A stretch of DNA of 37,848 nt from Clostridium sp. SM-530-WT-3G (GCF_012843905.1 NZ_JABAGC010000033.1:1-37848); one strand, 5' to 3'; counted from the stretch's first letter, positions 25,229 through 34,732 are shown. The notes: generated by a model from the letters alone, not told the origin. Program-made: numbers and translations.

Positions 25229-26428
25229 TTATTTTAAAAGTGTTGGGTTAAAATCTTCTACCCAAGGTAATCCCCACTTATTTAGTTCTTCCATGAATGG
25301 ATCTGGATCAAATTCTTCTATGTTATGAACCCCTGGTTTATTCCATAATCCTTTTAATATCATGCTTGCGCCAATCATAGCTGGAACTCCTGTAGTATAT
25401 GATATTGCTTGAGAACCAACTTCCTTATAACATTCTTGATGGTCACATACATTATAAACATAATAAGTTCTGTCTTTTCCATCTTTCTTTCCTTGGAATA
25501 TACATCCTATATTAGTCTTACCTTTAGTTCTTGGTCCAAGTGATGCTGGATCTGGTAATACTGCTTTTAAGAATTGTAATGGTACTATTTTTTGTCCTTC
25601 AAATTCAATTGGTTCAATTGAAGTCATACCTACATTTTCAAGAACTTTTAAGTGAGTTAAATATTTCTCAGAGAATGTCATCCAGAATCTTATTCTCTTA
25701 ATCCCCTTGATATTTTGTCCTAAAGATTCTAATTCTTCATGATGAAGTAAATATATATCCTTTGGTCCTATTTGTGGTAAATCATAAACCTGTTTTAATT
25801 CTAATGGTTCAGTTTCAACCCATTTTCCATCTTCCCAGTAGCTTCCCTTTGCAGTAATTTCTCTTATATTTATTTCAGGATTAAAGTTAGTAGCAAATGG
25901 ATATCCATGATCTCCAGCATTTGCATCAACTATATCTATATAATTAATTTCATCAAAATAATGTTTTTGAGCATAAGCACTGAATACACCTGTAACTCCT
26001 GGATCAAATCCACTTCCAAGTAAAGCTGTTATTCCTGCCTTTTCAAACTTTTCTCTATAAGCCCATTGCCATTTATATTCGAATTTAGCTGTATCAAGTG
26101 GTTCATAGTTTGCTGTATCAACATAGTGAACCTTAGTAGCTAAACATGCATCCATTATTGTTAAGTCTTGATATGGAAGTGCAAGATTAATAACAACATC
26201 TGGTTTAAATTTTTCAATTAATGCTATTAATTCATCTACATTATCAGCATCAACCTTTGCTGTTTGTATCTTAGTTTTTCCACCTTGTAATTTTTCTTTT
26301 AATGCATCACACTTAGATAATGTTCTACTTGCAATACATATTTCTTCAAACACCTCTGAATTTTGACAACACTTATGAACTGCAACACTTGCAACTCCAC
26401 CTGCACCAATTATTAAAGCTCTTCCCAT
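25229..26428 (-). CDS. Carboxyspermidine/carboxynorspermidine dehydrogenase
   Basis: 399 aa from ATG 26428, chosen because GGGGGA lies 8 nt upstream; a longer in-frame reading from TTG 26452 would overlap speE. Saccharopine dehydrogenase family: N-terminal NAD(P) motif RALIIGAGGVASVAVH, then LALPYQDLTIMDACL and LLGSGFDPGVTGVF. In the pathway it condenses putrescine (or diaminopropane) with aspartate semialdehyde, using NADPH, to give carboxyspermidine (carboxynorspermidine), the substrate of NspC next door. Confidence 0.9.
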   Translation of the reverse strand: MGRALIIGAGGVASVAVHKCCQNSEVFEEICIASRTLSKCDALKEKLQGGKTKIQTAKVDADNVDELIALIEKFKPDVVINLALPYQDLTIMDACLATKVHYVDTANYEPLDTAKFEYKWQWAYREKFEKAGITALLGSGFDPGVTGVFSAYAQKHYFDEINYIDIVDANAGDHGYPFATNFNPEINIREITAKGSYWEDGKWVETEPLELKQVYDLPQIGPKDIYLLHHEELESLGQNIKGIKRIRFWMTFSEKYLTHLKVLENVGMTSIEPIEFEGQKIVPLQFLKAVLPDPASLGPRTKGKTNIGCIFQGKKDGKDRTYYVYNVCDHQECYKEVGSQAISYTTGVPAMIGASMILKGLWNKPGVHNIEEFDPDPFMEELNKWGLPWVEDFNPTLLK

Positions 26429-26444
26429 TTTAAACATCCCCCAT

Positions 26445-27293
26445 CTAATCAATTTTCAACTGTTTTTTTACGTATGTTGGTAATGCAAAGCATCCCAAAT
26501 GTAATTCTGTATTATAATAGCTTGTCCTTAAGTCAAGCTTGTTCCATTCGTCAGCATTAATATCCTTAATTGGATCATATTTTTTAGATGCAAATCCAAA
26601 TAACCAATGTCCAGAAGGATACGTTGGAATATGGGCTTGATAGACTTTATGTACCTTGAATATTCCTTGTATCTTTTCATGAGCATCTTTCATAGCTTTT
26701 GCATAATCCGCATAATATGGACTCTCATGCTGATTAACTAATATGCCTTCTTCTGTTAATGCTTTATAACAGTTTCCATAAAACTCTTTAGTGAAAAGTC
26801 CTTCTCCTGGTCCAAATGGATCAGTTGAATCTACTATAATAAGGTCATATTCACTTTCTTTTCCACGAACAAACTTTAATCCATCTTGATAAAATATATT
26901 TACTCTTTCATCATCTAGCTTACATGCTGTCTGAGGAAGATATTCTTTACATACCTCAACTACTCTTTTATCAATTTCAACCATGTCTATTTTTTCTATG
27001 GTCTTATATTTAGTTAGTTCACGTATAGTACCACCATCTCCAGCACCAATTACTAAAACTTTTTTAATATTTAAATTTACTGCCATAGGAACATGTACTA
27101 TCATTTCATGATAAATAAATTCATCTTTTTCAGTTACCATCATAAGTCCATCAAGTGTAAAGAACCTTCCAAATTCTTTTGATTCAAGAATATCTATTCT
27201 TTGAAATTCAGTTTGTTCACTATATAATTCCTTATCTACTTTTATAGAAAATCTTACATTTTTAGTATGTTGTTCTGTATACCATAATTCCAT
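26445..27293 (-). CDS. speE: Spermidine synthase (aminopropyltransferase)
   Basis: 282 aa from ATG 27293, which gives the usual N-terminus MELWYTEQHTKN; an in-frame ATG at 27320 adds nine residues. Neither has a Shine-Dalgarno sequence, unlike nearly all other genes here. Visible motifs: VIGAGDGGTIRE (about 81-92) and VEIDKR for decarboxylated-SAM binding, the catalytic DSTDPFGPGEGLF near 153, and HESPYY. It transfers an aminopropyl group from decarboxylated SAM (made by SpeD) to putrescine. About 190 nt of unusual spacer separates it from speA. Confidence 0.92.
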   Translation of the reverse strand: MELWYTEQHTKNVRFSIKVDKELYSEQTEFQRIDILESKEFGRFFTLDGLMMVTEKDEFIYHEMIVHVPMAVNLNIKKVLVIGAGDGGTIRELTKYKTIEKIDMVEIDKRVVEVCKEYLPQTACKLDDERVNIFYQDGLKFVRGKESEYDLIIVDSTDPFGPGEGLFTKEFYGNCYKALTEEGILVNQHESPYYADYAKAMKDAHEKIQGIFKVHKVYQAHIPTYPSGHWLFGFASKKYDPIKDINADEWNKLDLRTSYYNTELHLGCFALPTYVKKQLKID

Positions 27294-27320
27294 ATCTATA
27301 TTTTCATTGCATAATAACAT

Positions 27321-27509
27321 TTAAAATATCAAAAGTTATCAACATCTAAAATTAGTTTTCCACAATATGCAAGTATATATTTGTTAATTATTGTTTATAA
27401 CTTTCACATTTTCCACACTAATATTTAAATAATAATTCAAAATTAAACACTTAATTTTATCAAATCACTAAACTAAACACTGATAACTCCCAACTCAAAC
27501 TGTTAATTG
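27321..27509 (-). other. speA-speE spacer with DnaA-box-like motifs and short tandem repeats
   Basis: The speA end of the spacer is a degenerate tandem of GTTAAC-type 8-mers running into the stop codon region (about 27500-27523). Nearer speE are three 8-of-9 matches to the DnaA box TTATCCACA: TTATCAACA (27336-27344) and TTTTCCACA twice (27356-27364, 27409-27417). No hairpin terminator is seen, so the operon is probably read through. Confidence 0.4.
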
Positions 27510-29009
27510 TTAACTGTTAACTGCAAGTACTTCCTCCTCCACTAAGACATTAATATTTTCAATCTTTATATCTTCTGTTCCTGTAAGAAGGCATCCCTTT
27601 TCTTTTGCGTATTCTATATAATCTAGAATTTCTCTTGTTATCTTTTCACCTGGTGCTAATATAGGAATACCTGGTGGATAACACATAACAAATTCTGCAC
27701 ATATTCTTCCGTCACTCTCATTCATAGGAATTGAAACCTTCTCTGAATAAAATGCATCCTGTGGAGTACATATAACTTCTGGATTTATATATTCATGATC
27801 AAACATTCCTGCTTTATCCTTTGAATATAATCTCTTTATTTCATAAAGTGCTGATATAAGCCTTTCAAGAGTAAGTTCTCTGTCTCCAACTGAAATTATA
27901 GCTAGTATATTTGTTATATCTCCAAATTCAATTTGAATTCCATACTCATCTCTAAGAAGGTCATAAACTTCTATTCCAGCTAGTCCAATGTCTCTTGTAA
28001 ATATAGAAAGTTTTGTTTTATCAAAATCAAAAACTTCATTACCATCTATAAGTTCCTCTGAATAAGCATAATATCCACCAATCTTATTTATCTCATGCCT
28101 TGCATATTCTGCTAATCTTGTGACCTTGTTAAATATTTCTTTACCATTAAGTACAAGATCTCTTCTAGCCAAATCAAGAGAAGACATTAATAGATACGAT
28201 CCGCTGGTAGTTTGAGTTAAGTTTATTATCTGTCTTACATACCCAACATTTAAATCACAATTCAAAAGTAAAAATGAACTTTGAGTTAAGGATCCTCCTG
28301 TTTTATGCATGCTTACAGCAGCCATATCAGCACCTGCTGCTGTAGCTGATATAGGCATATTTTCACCAAAGTAAAAATGTGTTCCATGTGCCTCATCTAC
28401 AAGTACATACATTCCATGAGCATGTGCTATTTCTGTAATTCTTTTTAAATCTGAACATATTCCATAATAAGTTGGATTGTTTACTAAAACTGCTTTTGCA
28501 TCTGGATTTTCTTTAATTGCTCTTTCAACATCTTCAACTTTCATTCCAAGAGGTATTCCTAATTTTTTATTTACTCCTGGATTTATATAAACTGGAACAG
28601 CACCACTTATTACTAAAGCATTAATTGCACTTCTATGAACATTTCTAGGCATTATTATCTTTTCGCCTTTTTTACAGACACTCATAACCATAGCTTGTAC
28701 AGCTGATGTAGTTCCATTTACCATTAAAAATGCATGTTTTGATTTAAAAGCATCTGCTGCAAGCTCTTCTGCCTCTTTTATAACTGATGTAGGATGACAT
28801 AAGTTATCAAGAGGTTTCATTGAATTAACATCTACAGATAAACATTGTTCTCCTAAAAAATCTTTAAGCATTGGATTTCCTCGCCCCTGCTTATGCCCTG
28901 GAACATCAAAAGGAACTACCCTTGCTTTTTTATAGTTAATAAGTGCTTCATAAATAGGTGCCTTAGAATGTTTATCATTAAAATCCATGCTTTCTTTTTT
29001 CTCATCCAT
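27510..29009 (-). CDS. speA: Arginine decarboxylase (Orn/Lys/Arg decarboxylase, fold type I)
   Basis: 499 aa from ATG 29009; AAGGTGA about 8 nt upstream fixes this start, and an upstream GTG (29048) would only add 13 residues overlapping speD. Markers: DVPGHKQGRG, LMVNGTTSAVQAM, VLVDEAHGTHFYFG, and K236 in SMHKTGGSLTQSS as PLP lysine. Length matches B. subtilis SpeA. It decarboxylates arginine to agmatine, used by SpeB in the same operon; lysine or ornithine specificity is possible on sequence alone, but speB supports arginine. Confidence 0.88.
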   Translation of the reverse strand: MDEKKESMDFNDKHSKAPIYEALINYKKARVVPFDVPGHKQGRGNPMLKDFLGEQCLSVDVNSMKPLDNLCHPTSVIKEAEELAADAFKSKHAFLMVNGTTSAVQAMVMSVCKKGEKIIMPRNVHRSAINALVISGAVPVYINPGVNKKLGIPLGMKVEDVERAIKENPDAKAVLVNNPTYYGICSDLKRITEIAHAHGMYVLVDEAHGTHFYFGENMPISATAAGADMAAVSMHKTGGSLTQSSFLLLNCDLNVGYVRQIINLTQTTSGSYLLMSSLDLARRDLVLNGKEIFNKVTRLAEYARHEINKIGGYYAYSEELIDGNEVFDFDKTKLSIFTRDIGLAGIEVYDLLRDEYGIQIEFGDITNILAIISVGDRELTLERLISALYEIKRLYSKDKAGMFDHEYINPEVICTPQDAFYSEKVSIPMNESDGRICAEFVMCYPPGIPILAPGEKITREILDYIEYAKEKGCLLTGTEDIKIENINVLVEEEVLAVNS

Positions 29010-29025
29010 TTCTAAAATCACCTTC

Positions 29026-29838
29026 CTATGAATAAATATTTGTCCCACTAAAAATTTCTATCATTTCTTGTCTCAAATTCTTTTCTATTTCCAGCCTTTC
29101 CTTAGGCCTTATTTCATAAACATCTCTGTTAAACAGATAATTTTGTAATTCCATTTCTTTAATTAACATCTTAGTATGAAATAGATTTGACTGATAAACA
29201 TTAATATCCATAGCATCATATTTTTTTAATGTTTCAGCATCAATATAGTCTTGAATTGATGTAATATTATGATCTATAAATAATTTTTTACCATCAACAT
29301 CTCTTGTAAATCCACGTACTCTATAATCCATAGTGATAATATCTGAATCAAAACTGCCTATAAGATAATTTAGAGCATTTAGTGGAGATACTTCACCACA
29401 TGTTGACACGTCAATATCTACACGAAACGTAGCTATTGCATTCTGTGGATGATACTCTGGATAAGTATGCACAGTGACATGACTTTTATCCAAATGAGCT
29501 ACAACAGTTTCATTTTTATCAGCAATTGTTATAGCATTTTTATCATCTTCGCTAAGCCTTCCTATCATCGCCTCTTCTGCTATTAAAATAGTAACGCTTG
29601 CTCCCTGAGGTTCATAATCTTGTTTTGATATATTTAGAACATGAGCCCCTATTATATCTGTTACATCACATAAAATTTTTGTAAGTCTTTCGGAATTATA
29701 CTGCTCATCTATATATGCAATATAATCCTTCTGTTCTCGCTCACTTTTCGCATAGCATACATCATAGATGTTAAAGCTAAGTGTTTTGGTGAGATTGTTA
29801 AAGCCATATAACTTCAACTTATTTTCCAACCCTAACAT
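29026..29838 (-). CDS. speD: S-adenosylmethionine decarboxylase proenzyme
   Basis: 270 aa from ATG 29838 (AAAGG 5 nt upstream). This is the larger, E. coli-like bacterial class. The self-cleavage site is in [16 protein letters not shown], where S119 becomes the pyruvoyl cofactor. [14 protein letters not shown] follows. It makes decarboxylated SAM for SpeE. First gene of the polyamine operon; the gap to speA is 16 nt. Confidence 0.92.
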   Translation of the reverse strand: MLGLENKLKLYGFNNLTKTLSFNIYDVCYAKSEREQKDYIAYIDEQYNSERLTKILCDVTDIIGAHVLNISKQDYEPQGASVTILIAEEAMIGRLSEDDKNAITIADKNETVVAHLDKSHVTVHTYPEYHPQNAIATFRVDIDVSTCGEVSPLNALNYLIGSFDSDIITMDYRVRGFTRDVDGKKLFIDHNITSIQDYIDAETLKKYDAMDINVYQSNLFHTKMLIKEMELQNYLFNRDVYEIRPKERLEIEKNLRQEMIEIFSGTNIYS

Positions 29839-29961
29839 CACAGCCTTTCTTATTAATATACCTTTATCTTTCTGCTTATATTACTATATACTATTTTTTA
29901 AGTTTAGTATTTATAACCTTAATATTACTTAACTTAAAGTTTAGTTTTTCTATTTAACAAC

Positions 29962-29989
29962 ATTGTACATTTTACTATATTTATTACAA
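29962..29989 (-). promoter_or_regulatory. Candidate speD operon promoter
   Basis: -35 TTGTAA (29984-29989), 16-bp spacer, -10 TACAAT (29962-29967) on the - strand; leader of about 120 nt. Confidence 0.35.
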
Positions 29990-30330
29990 AAATGCTACTA
30001 TTTTTGTTATTATTTTTTATATTTTTGAAAACAAAAGGCTAAAACGCTGAATATAACTCAACTTGCAGTTTTGTTATTTTTTTATAATATTACAAAATCA
30101 CCCCTAAAAATGATTCTTTCTTGTATACTTTATAACTCTTTATATAGTATTTTTCTATTTTTCAATAATAATTTTAAAAAATAGATGAGTATTTTTTACT
30201 TTTTTATATTTTTTAAGAACCATATTTGTAGTAAATATCATTTAATTTATTTATATATACTTTTTAGTTATAACAAAAATACAAATATATTTTTAAGAAT
30301 GTCAAAACACTAATTTTCTCAATGAATAGA

Positions 30331-30364
30331 AATAGCCTATGTGCTCTCATCCACATAGACTATT
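30331..30364. terminator. Terminator of the GH27 gene
   Basis: 13-bp stem with one G-U (AATAGCCTATGTG / CACATAGACTATT), 8-nt loop. The T-run is better on the + side, so termination on - may be moderate. Confidence 0.65.
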
Positions 30365-30390
30365 TTTATATTTTGGTATTATATAATGTT

Positions 30391-31692
30391 TTATTTATAT
30401 AACTTTATCAATCTACAACTATGTGGATTTATCTGAAATTCTAATTTATCTTTTATATTTCCTATGTCCTCATGGCTCCATAAATCTCTGCCAATATAAA
30501 CCGCATCCATTCCTAATTCTTTTAAATCCACACCTATATTTTCTTTAACTTCTCGCAAGTTAAATAGTCCTATATATACACTTCCATTCCTATCTTCTGC
30601 AAACCACACTACTTTATCATCTTTTCTATAAACTTCATATCCATTTTGTGAATCATTTAATATTTTTAAAACTTCACTATTAGTAATCAAACTCAAAGTC
30701 CACTCATCAATTTGAGTCAATTCACTTCCAATCATTAATGGTGATCTAAACATGCACCATAAAGAAATCATCATTATCTGCTCATCTTTAGTAAATCTAG
30801 TCATTCTGCCAATACCATAATTATCGTTTTTATCTGTTCTTATTCCAAGACGACCTATTGGAAGCATATCTGCATCTGGCCAATGACCTGGACCAGAGTA
30901 TATGCTCCACTTTCTACATTTTTCAAATTCATTATATAAGTCACTCCATCTGTCCCAATAATCACCTGTCATCCTCCACATATTAGCATTCTTCATAACA
31001 TGCTGTGCTGATTCTAGAGAAGTAGGCCCTGGAGATAGACTAAGTACAATTTCTCTTCCACTTTCATCAATTGCTTTTCTTATAAGTTCTATTTCACCAG
31101 CAAAATAAGGAACATCACCTATTTCTGCACAAGATGAATCATCCATTTTTATAAAATCTACTCCCCACTCTGAATAGAGCTTTATCAATGATTCATAATA
31201 TTCTGCAGCTCCCTTTTTCCTTGAATCAACTCCATACATATCTGTATTCCATCTACAAATTGAATCTGTAGATGCAATTTCACGTGCTGTAACATCTGTT
31301 CCTAAAATCTTAGTATTATTATGAACAGCCTGCCTTGGTATTCCTCTCATTATGTGTATTCCAAACTTTAAACCAAGTTCATGAATATAATCTGCTAACG
31401 GTTTAAAACCTTTGCCTCCTTTAGATGAAGGAAATCTATTTTCAGCAGGAATAAGACGAGAATATTCATCCATATTTAATTCAGTAAATGCATTATAGTA
31501 GCATGATTCTCCTTTAGGTTCATACCACTGAATATCAACTACAACATATTCCCATCCATACTCCTTTAAATTTTCAGCCATATATTCTGCATTTTTTCTA
31601 ACTTCATCTTCTGTAACACTTGCCCCATAAACATCCCAACTATTCCATCCCATAGGTGGTGTTATAGCAAACTCATTTTTATTCATTTTCAT
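30391..31692 (-). CDS. GH27 glycosidase (alpha-galactosidase or beta-L-arabinopyranosidase)
   Basis: 433 aa. GH27 blocks: TPPMGWNSWD at the N-terminus, YVVVDIQWY, FGIHIMRGIPRQAV, nucleophile D184 in VDFIKMDDSS, acid/base D244 in WRMTGDYWDRW, and GHWPDADML. A catalytic barrel plus C-terminal beta domain. No signal peptide, so it acts on imported oligosaccharides. Most GH27 enzymes are alpha-galactosidases with KYD or KFD around the nucleophile; the KMDD variant and the arabinofuranosidase neighbour leave beta-L-arabinopyranosidase open. GTG 31695 or ATG 31692 start; the ribosome binding site is weak (AAGTAAG). Confidence 0.82.
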   Translation of the reverse strand: MKMNKNEFAITPPMGWNSWDVYGASVTEDEVRKNAEYMAENLKEYGWEYVVVDIQWYEPKGESCYYNAFTELNMDEYSRLIPAENRFPSSKGGKGFKPLADYIHELGLKFGIHIMRGIPRQAVHNNTKILGTDVTAREIASTDSICRWNTDMYGVDSRKKGAAEYYESLIKLYSEWGVDFIKMDDSSCAEIGDVPYFAGEIELIRKAIDESGREIVLSLSPGPTSLESAQHVMKNANMWRMTGDYWDRWSDLYNEFEKCRKWSIYSGPGHWPDADMLPIGRLGIRTDKNDNYGIGRMTRFTKDEQIMMISLWCMFRSPLMIGSELTQIDEWTLSLITNSEVLKILNDSQNGYEVYRKDDKVVWFAEDRNGSVYIGLFNLREVKENIGVDLKELGMDAVYIGRDLWSHEDIGNIKDKLEFQINPHSCRLIKLYK

Positions 31693-31779
31693 CACTTACT
31701 TTACAGAAATAAATTTAAATTCTATTTTTCAGCTTTATTGTTTCTGAATAAAAGTTTATAAATTTAAATATTAAAAGAA

Positions 31780-31814
31780 GTGACAAACTTAATTTATTAT
31801 ATTAAGTTTATCAC
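31780..31814 (-). terminator. Terminator after the arabinofuranosidase/zinc-ribbon operon
   Basis: 13-bp stem (one G-U) GTGACAAACTTAA / TTAAGTTTATCAC with T-rich tail on the - strand. Confidence 0.75.
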
Positions 31815-31832
31815 CTTTTTTAATTTACTTTT

Positions 31833-32087
31833 CTACCATAATTTTTTAATATCTGGACAATAGTTTTTCTTTACTGCCGCTCTCATTTCAACAAAGCAGC
31901 CACAAATTCTGCACATGCCATTAAATAAATTATCACAGTTTGTACATATATCTAATCTTTTTTTATATTCAGATTCATCAGTCTTTATTTCTTCATCTAT
32001 ACTACTCAAATAATCCTGAAGATTTTTATACTCATCCTCTTCAAAAACCTTATCTAATAAGCATTTTCTGCAGTATCTTTGATTCAT
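31833..32087 (-). CDS. Small zinc-ribbon-like protein (DUF6171 type)
   Basis: 84 aa with a C-terminal Cys array CTNCDNLFNGMCRICGCFVEM and NYCP, plus CRKC at the N-terminus, separated by an acidic helical segment. These spacings suggest zinc binding and match a small Firmicutes family of unknown function. It starts 4 nt after the GH51 stop (GGAG 6 nt before ATG), so it is the second gene of that operon. Confidence 0.75.
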   Translation of the reverse strand: MNQRYCRKCLLDKVFEEDEYKNLQDYLSSIDEEIKTDESEYKKRLDICTNCDNLFNGMCRICGCFVEMRAAVKKNYCPDIKKLW

Positions 32088-32090
32088 ACT

Positions 32091-33563
32091 CTACTCCACA
32101 ACAAAACTTATTACGCTACAAGCTGGAATCTTAAAGTTTAATCCCTTTTCTGTAACCTTAAAATCTGTAAATTCAACTGGTTTTACTACATCTGGATTGT
32201 CAAAAGTGTTATGAGCATTCATATCATTAGTTAATATTTGAGCTTTTACACAATGAATATCCTTATCTAAAATTATTCCTTCAATATCATAATCTTCAGT
32301 TATAGATAAGTTATTTAATGTAATATTTAATCTTCCTTGTCCATCTATAGATGCTGATTCACTTAAGTTTGGAACCATATTATCTTCTATTCCTATAGAT
32401 TTTGTTTCAACAAAACTATCTACTAATGTAGCCTCTTGGTGGTTCTTATACATATTAAATACATGGTAAGTAGGAGTTAATACCATCTTTTCTCCTTCAG
32501 TTAATACAACTGATTGAAGTACATTTACTACTTGAGCTATATTGGCCATTTTAACTCTATCACAGTGCTTATTAAATATATTCAAATTAATTCCAGCCAT
32601 AATAGCATCTCTCATTGTATTTTGTTGATATAAGAATCCTGGATTAGTACCTGGTTCTACATCATACCAGCCACCCCATTCATCAACTATTAATCCTACT
32701 CTCTTTTCTTTGTCATACTTATTCATTATTTCAGTATGCTTATCTATTAATTCTTCCATGTATAAAGTCTTTCTTAAAGTTTCATACCATTCATTATCAT
32801 CAAATACAGTTGCAGATCCTTTATGGTCCCATACTCCTGGAACTGTATAGTAATGTAATGAAAGCCCATCCATAAAGTTTGCTGCTACCTTCATAACACC
32901 TTCTGTCCAATCATAGTCGTCACTATTAGGTCCACATGCTATTTTAAATAATTTATTATCCCCATAATTTCTGCAATATGTTTGATATCTTCTATACATA
33001 TTTCCATAAAATTCAGGAGTCATATTTCCTCCACAACCCCAGTTTTCATTACCTACGCCAAAGAATTTTACCTTCCAAGGTTCTTCATGTCCATTCTTCT
33101 TTCTTTCATCAGCCATAGGAGAAACTCCATCAAAAGTCAAATACTCAACCCATTCAGACATTTCTTGAACAGTTCCACTTCCTAGATTTCCATTTATATA
33201 AGGCTCACATTCAAGCTGTCTGCATAATTCCATAAATTCATGTGTTCCAAAACTATTATCTTCAACTACTCCACCCCAGTGAGTATTAATCATCTTCTTA
33301 CGATTTTCTTTTACTCCTATACCATCTTTCCAATGATATTCATCAGCAAAGCATCCACCTGGCCATCTAAGAACAGGAATTTTTATTTCTTTCAGTGCTT
33401 GTACTACATCTTTCCTCATACCGTTTACATTGGGTATAGGTGAATTTTCTCCAACATATATTCCTTCATAAATGCATCTTCCTAAATGTTCAGAAAAATG
33501 CCCATAAATTTCTTTATTAATCTTTCCCTTTTTGTTATGTGTATTAATTACTAATTTACTCAC
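32091..33563 (-). CDS. abfA: Alpha-L-arabinofuranosidase, GH51
   Basis: 490 aa from GTG 33563, preferred because GAGGGGAG sits 6 nt upstream; the ATG at 33581 lies before that site. GH51 marks: [31 protein letters not shown], acid/base E173 in [13 protein letters not shown], nucleophile E295 in [12 protein letters not shown]-terminal beta sandwich ends in [10 protein letters not shown]. No signal peptide: a cytoplasmic enzyme releasing arabinose from imported arabino-oligosaccharides. Controlled by a clear promoter that contains a palindrome, next to a divergent regulator gene. Confidence 0.93.
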   Translation of the reverse strand: MSKLVINTHNKKGKINKEIYGHFSEHLGRCIYEGIYVGENSPIPNVNGMRKDVVQALKEIKIPVLRWPGGCFADEYHWKDGIGVKENRKKMINTHWGGVVEDNSFGTHEFMELCRQLECEPYINGNLGSGTVQEMSEWVEYLTFDGVSPMADERKKNGHEEPWKVKFFGVGNENWGCGGNMTPEFYGNMYRRYQTYCRNYGDNKLFKIACGPNSDDYDWTEGVMKVAANFMDGLSLHYYTVPGVWDHKGSATVFDDNEWYETLRKTLYMEELIDKHTEIMNKYDKEKRVGLIVDEWGGWYDVEPGTNPGFLYQQNTMRDAIMAGINLNIFNKHCDRVKMANIAQVVNVLQSVVLTEGEKMVLTPTYHVFNMYKNHQEATLVDSFVETKSIGIEDNMVPNLSESASIDGQGRLNITLNNLSITEDYDIEGIILDKDIHCVKAQILTNDMNAHNTFDNPDVVKPVEFTDFKVTEKGLNFKIPACSVISFVVE

Positions 33564-33635
33564 AATAAGCTCCCCTCTCATTCCATTTATTTAAGTATTT
33601 ACTTTAATATTAAATTTTTTATTGAACTTATCTTA

Positions 33636-33664
33636 AATATAATATACATTTATTGTATAGTCAA
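33636..33664 (-). promoter_or_regulatory. abfA promoter with palindromic operator in the spacer
   Basis: -35 TTGACT (33659-33664) and -10 TATATT (33636-33641), 17-bp spacer, - strand. The spacer holds the palindrome TATACA-TTTAT-TGTATA (33643-33659), ideally placed for repression by the divergent ArsR-type protein. Confidence 0.7.
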
Positions 33665-33684
33665 TAATATTTTGGAAATTAAAT

Positions 33685-33713
33685 TTTACAAATTCATGTA
33701 TATTTACTATAAT
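33685..33713 (+). promoter_or_regulatory. Promoter of the ArsR-type regulator gene
   Basis: -35 TTTACA (33685-33690), 17-bp spacer, perfect -10 TATAAT (33708-33713). Confidence 0.7.
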
Positions 33714-33767
33714 GCACTTATAATTTTTTAGACTTAATTTATTTTTCTTTAGAAATGGGGATTATCT

Positions 33768-34691
33768 ATGCTATATTTTAATTCACTTAAAGATGCAAGT
33801 AATGTTATAAAAGCTTTAAGCGCTCCTATGAGGCTTAAAATTATGGAAATAATTTATGAAGATGGAGATAAAAATTTAAATGATTTAGCAAGTATGCTGA
33901 ACCTTACTAATAGTGCCATATCTCTTCATATAAAAAAACTTCAGGAGGCAGGACTTATAGAAATACATACTATGTCTGGAAAACGTGGTTCAATGAAAAT
34001 TTGTAAACCAGTCCATGATATAATCACTATTAATCTGCTTCCTCAGAATACAGAAAAAAAATCTTATATTGATGAAATTTCCGTTGGGTATTACTCTTCA
34101 TGTTCTATAGAGCCAACATGTGGTCTTTCTACTTCAAATGAAATAATTGGAGAATTTGATGACCCACGTTATTTCTTTTTTCCAGATCACTTTAATGCAG
34201 ATATATTATGGTTTACAACTGGTTATGTAGAATACAATCTACCAAATCACTTAATTGCAGGACAATTTATAACTAAACTAGAAATTTCCTTTGAAATCTC
34301 TTCTGAATGTCCTGGTTTTAACAATGATTATCCATCTGATATCTATTTTTCAATAAATAATATTCCATTAGGTTTTTGGGTAAGTCCTGGTGATTTTGGT
34401 GATAGAAAAGGTAGGTTCAATCCTGATTGGTGGCCAGATTTCTGTAATCAATACGGTAGGCTGAAAATACTCTCTATTACTGATAAAGGAACTTTTATTG
34501 ATGGAGGTTTTAAAATTTCTGAAACAACTATACAAGATTTAAATATTGATTATTCAAGTACAATTTCCTTTAAATTTTCTGTTCCAACAAACACCAAAAA
34601 TCCTGGAGGCTTCACTTTATTTGGTAAGAATTTTGGAGATTATAATCAGTCAATCAAAGTTGAAAGTTTTTATACGTCTGAGATAAAATAA
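33768..34691 (+). CDS. ArsR-type HTH regulator with large C-terminal ligand domain
   Basis: 307 aa. Residues 1-85 form an ArsR-like winged helix (ALSAPMRLKIMEIIYE, LNLTNSAISLHIKKLQEAGLIE). The remaining 220 residues are beta-rich and aromatic (DPRYFFFPDHFNADILWFTTGYVEYNLP is a conserved-looking block), as in regulators found next to glycosidase genes; this part probably binds a sugar or a protein. Divergent from abfA with a 200-bp shared region containing a palindrome, hence a likely local repressor of arabinoside use. The ribosome binding site is weak (AAATGGGGATTATCTATG). Confidence 0.8.
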   Translation: MLYFNSLKDASNVIKALSAPMRLKIMEIIYEDGDKNLNDLASMLNLTNSAISLHIKKLQEAGLIEIHTMSGKRGSMKICKPVHDIITINLLPQNTEKKSYIDEISVGYYSSCSIEPTCGLSTSNEIIGEFDDPRYFFFPDHFNADILWFTTGYVEYNLPNHLIAGQFITKLEISFEISSECPGFNNDYPSDIYFSINNIPLGFWVSPGDFGDRKGRFNPDWWPDFCNQYGRLKILSITDKGTFIDGGFKISETTIQDLNIDYSSTISFKFSVPTNTKNPGGFTLFGKNFGDYNQSIKVESFYTSEIK

Positions 34692-34697
34692 TTAAAC

Positions 34698-34732
34698 AAA
34701 AAGAACTGCTTATGATTCTAGCAGTTCTTTTT
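34698..34732. terminator. Bidirectional terminator
   Basis: 13-bp perfect stem AAAAAGAACTGCT / AGCAGTTCTTTTT, 9-nt loop, between the converging regulator and HD-protein genes. Confidence 0.9.

Larger units (their letters stand above)
29839..30390. other. Long AT-rich region upstream of the polyamine operon
   Basis: About 550 bp, no gene. It contains a candidate speD promoter (29962-29989), a direct repeat AAGTTTAGT (29900-29908 and 29937-29945) within the leader, and a hairpin next to the GH27 gene. The rest is low-complexity AT sequence with no recognisable riboswitch. Confidence 0.5.

Noticed and set aside
29839..30390. Riboswitch upstream of speD
   Set aside because: No stable multi-stem structure or known aptamer motif is visible; the sequence is low-complexity AT.
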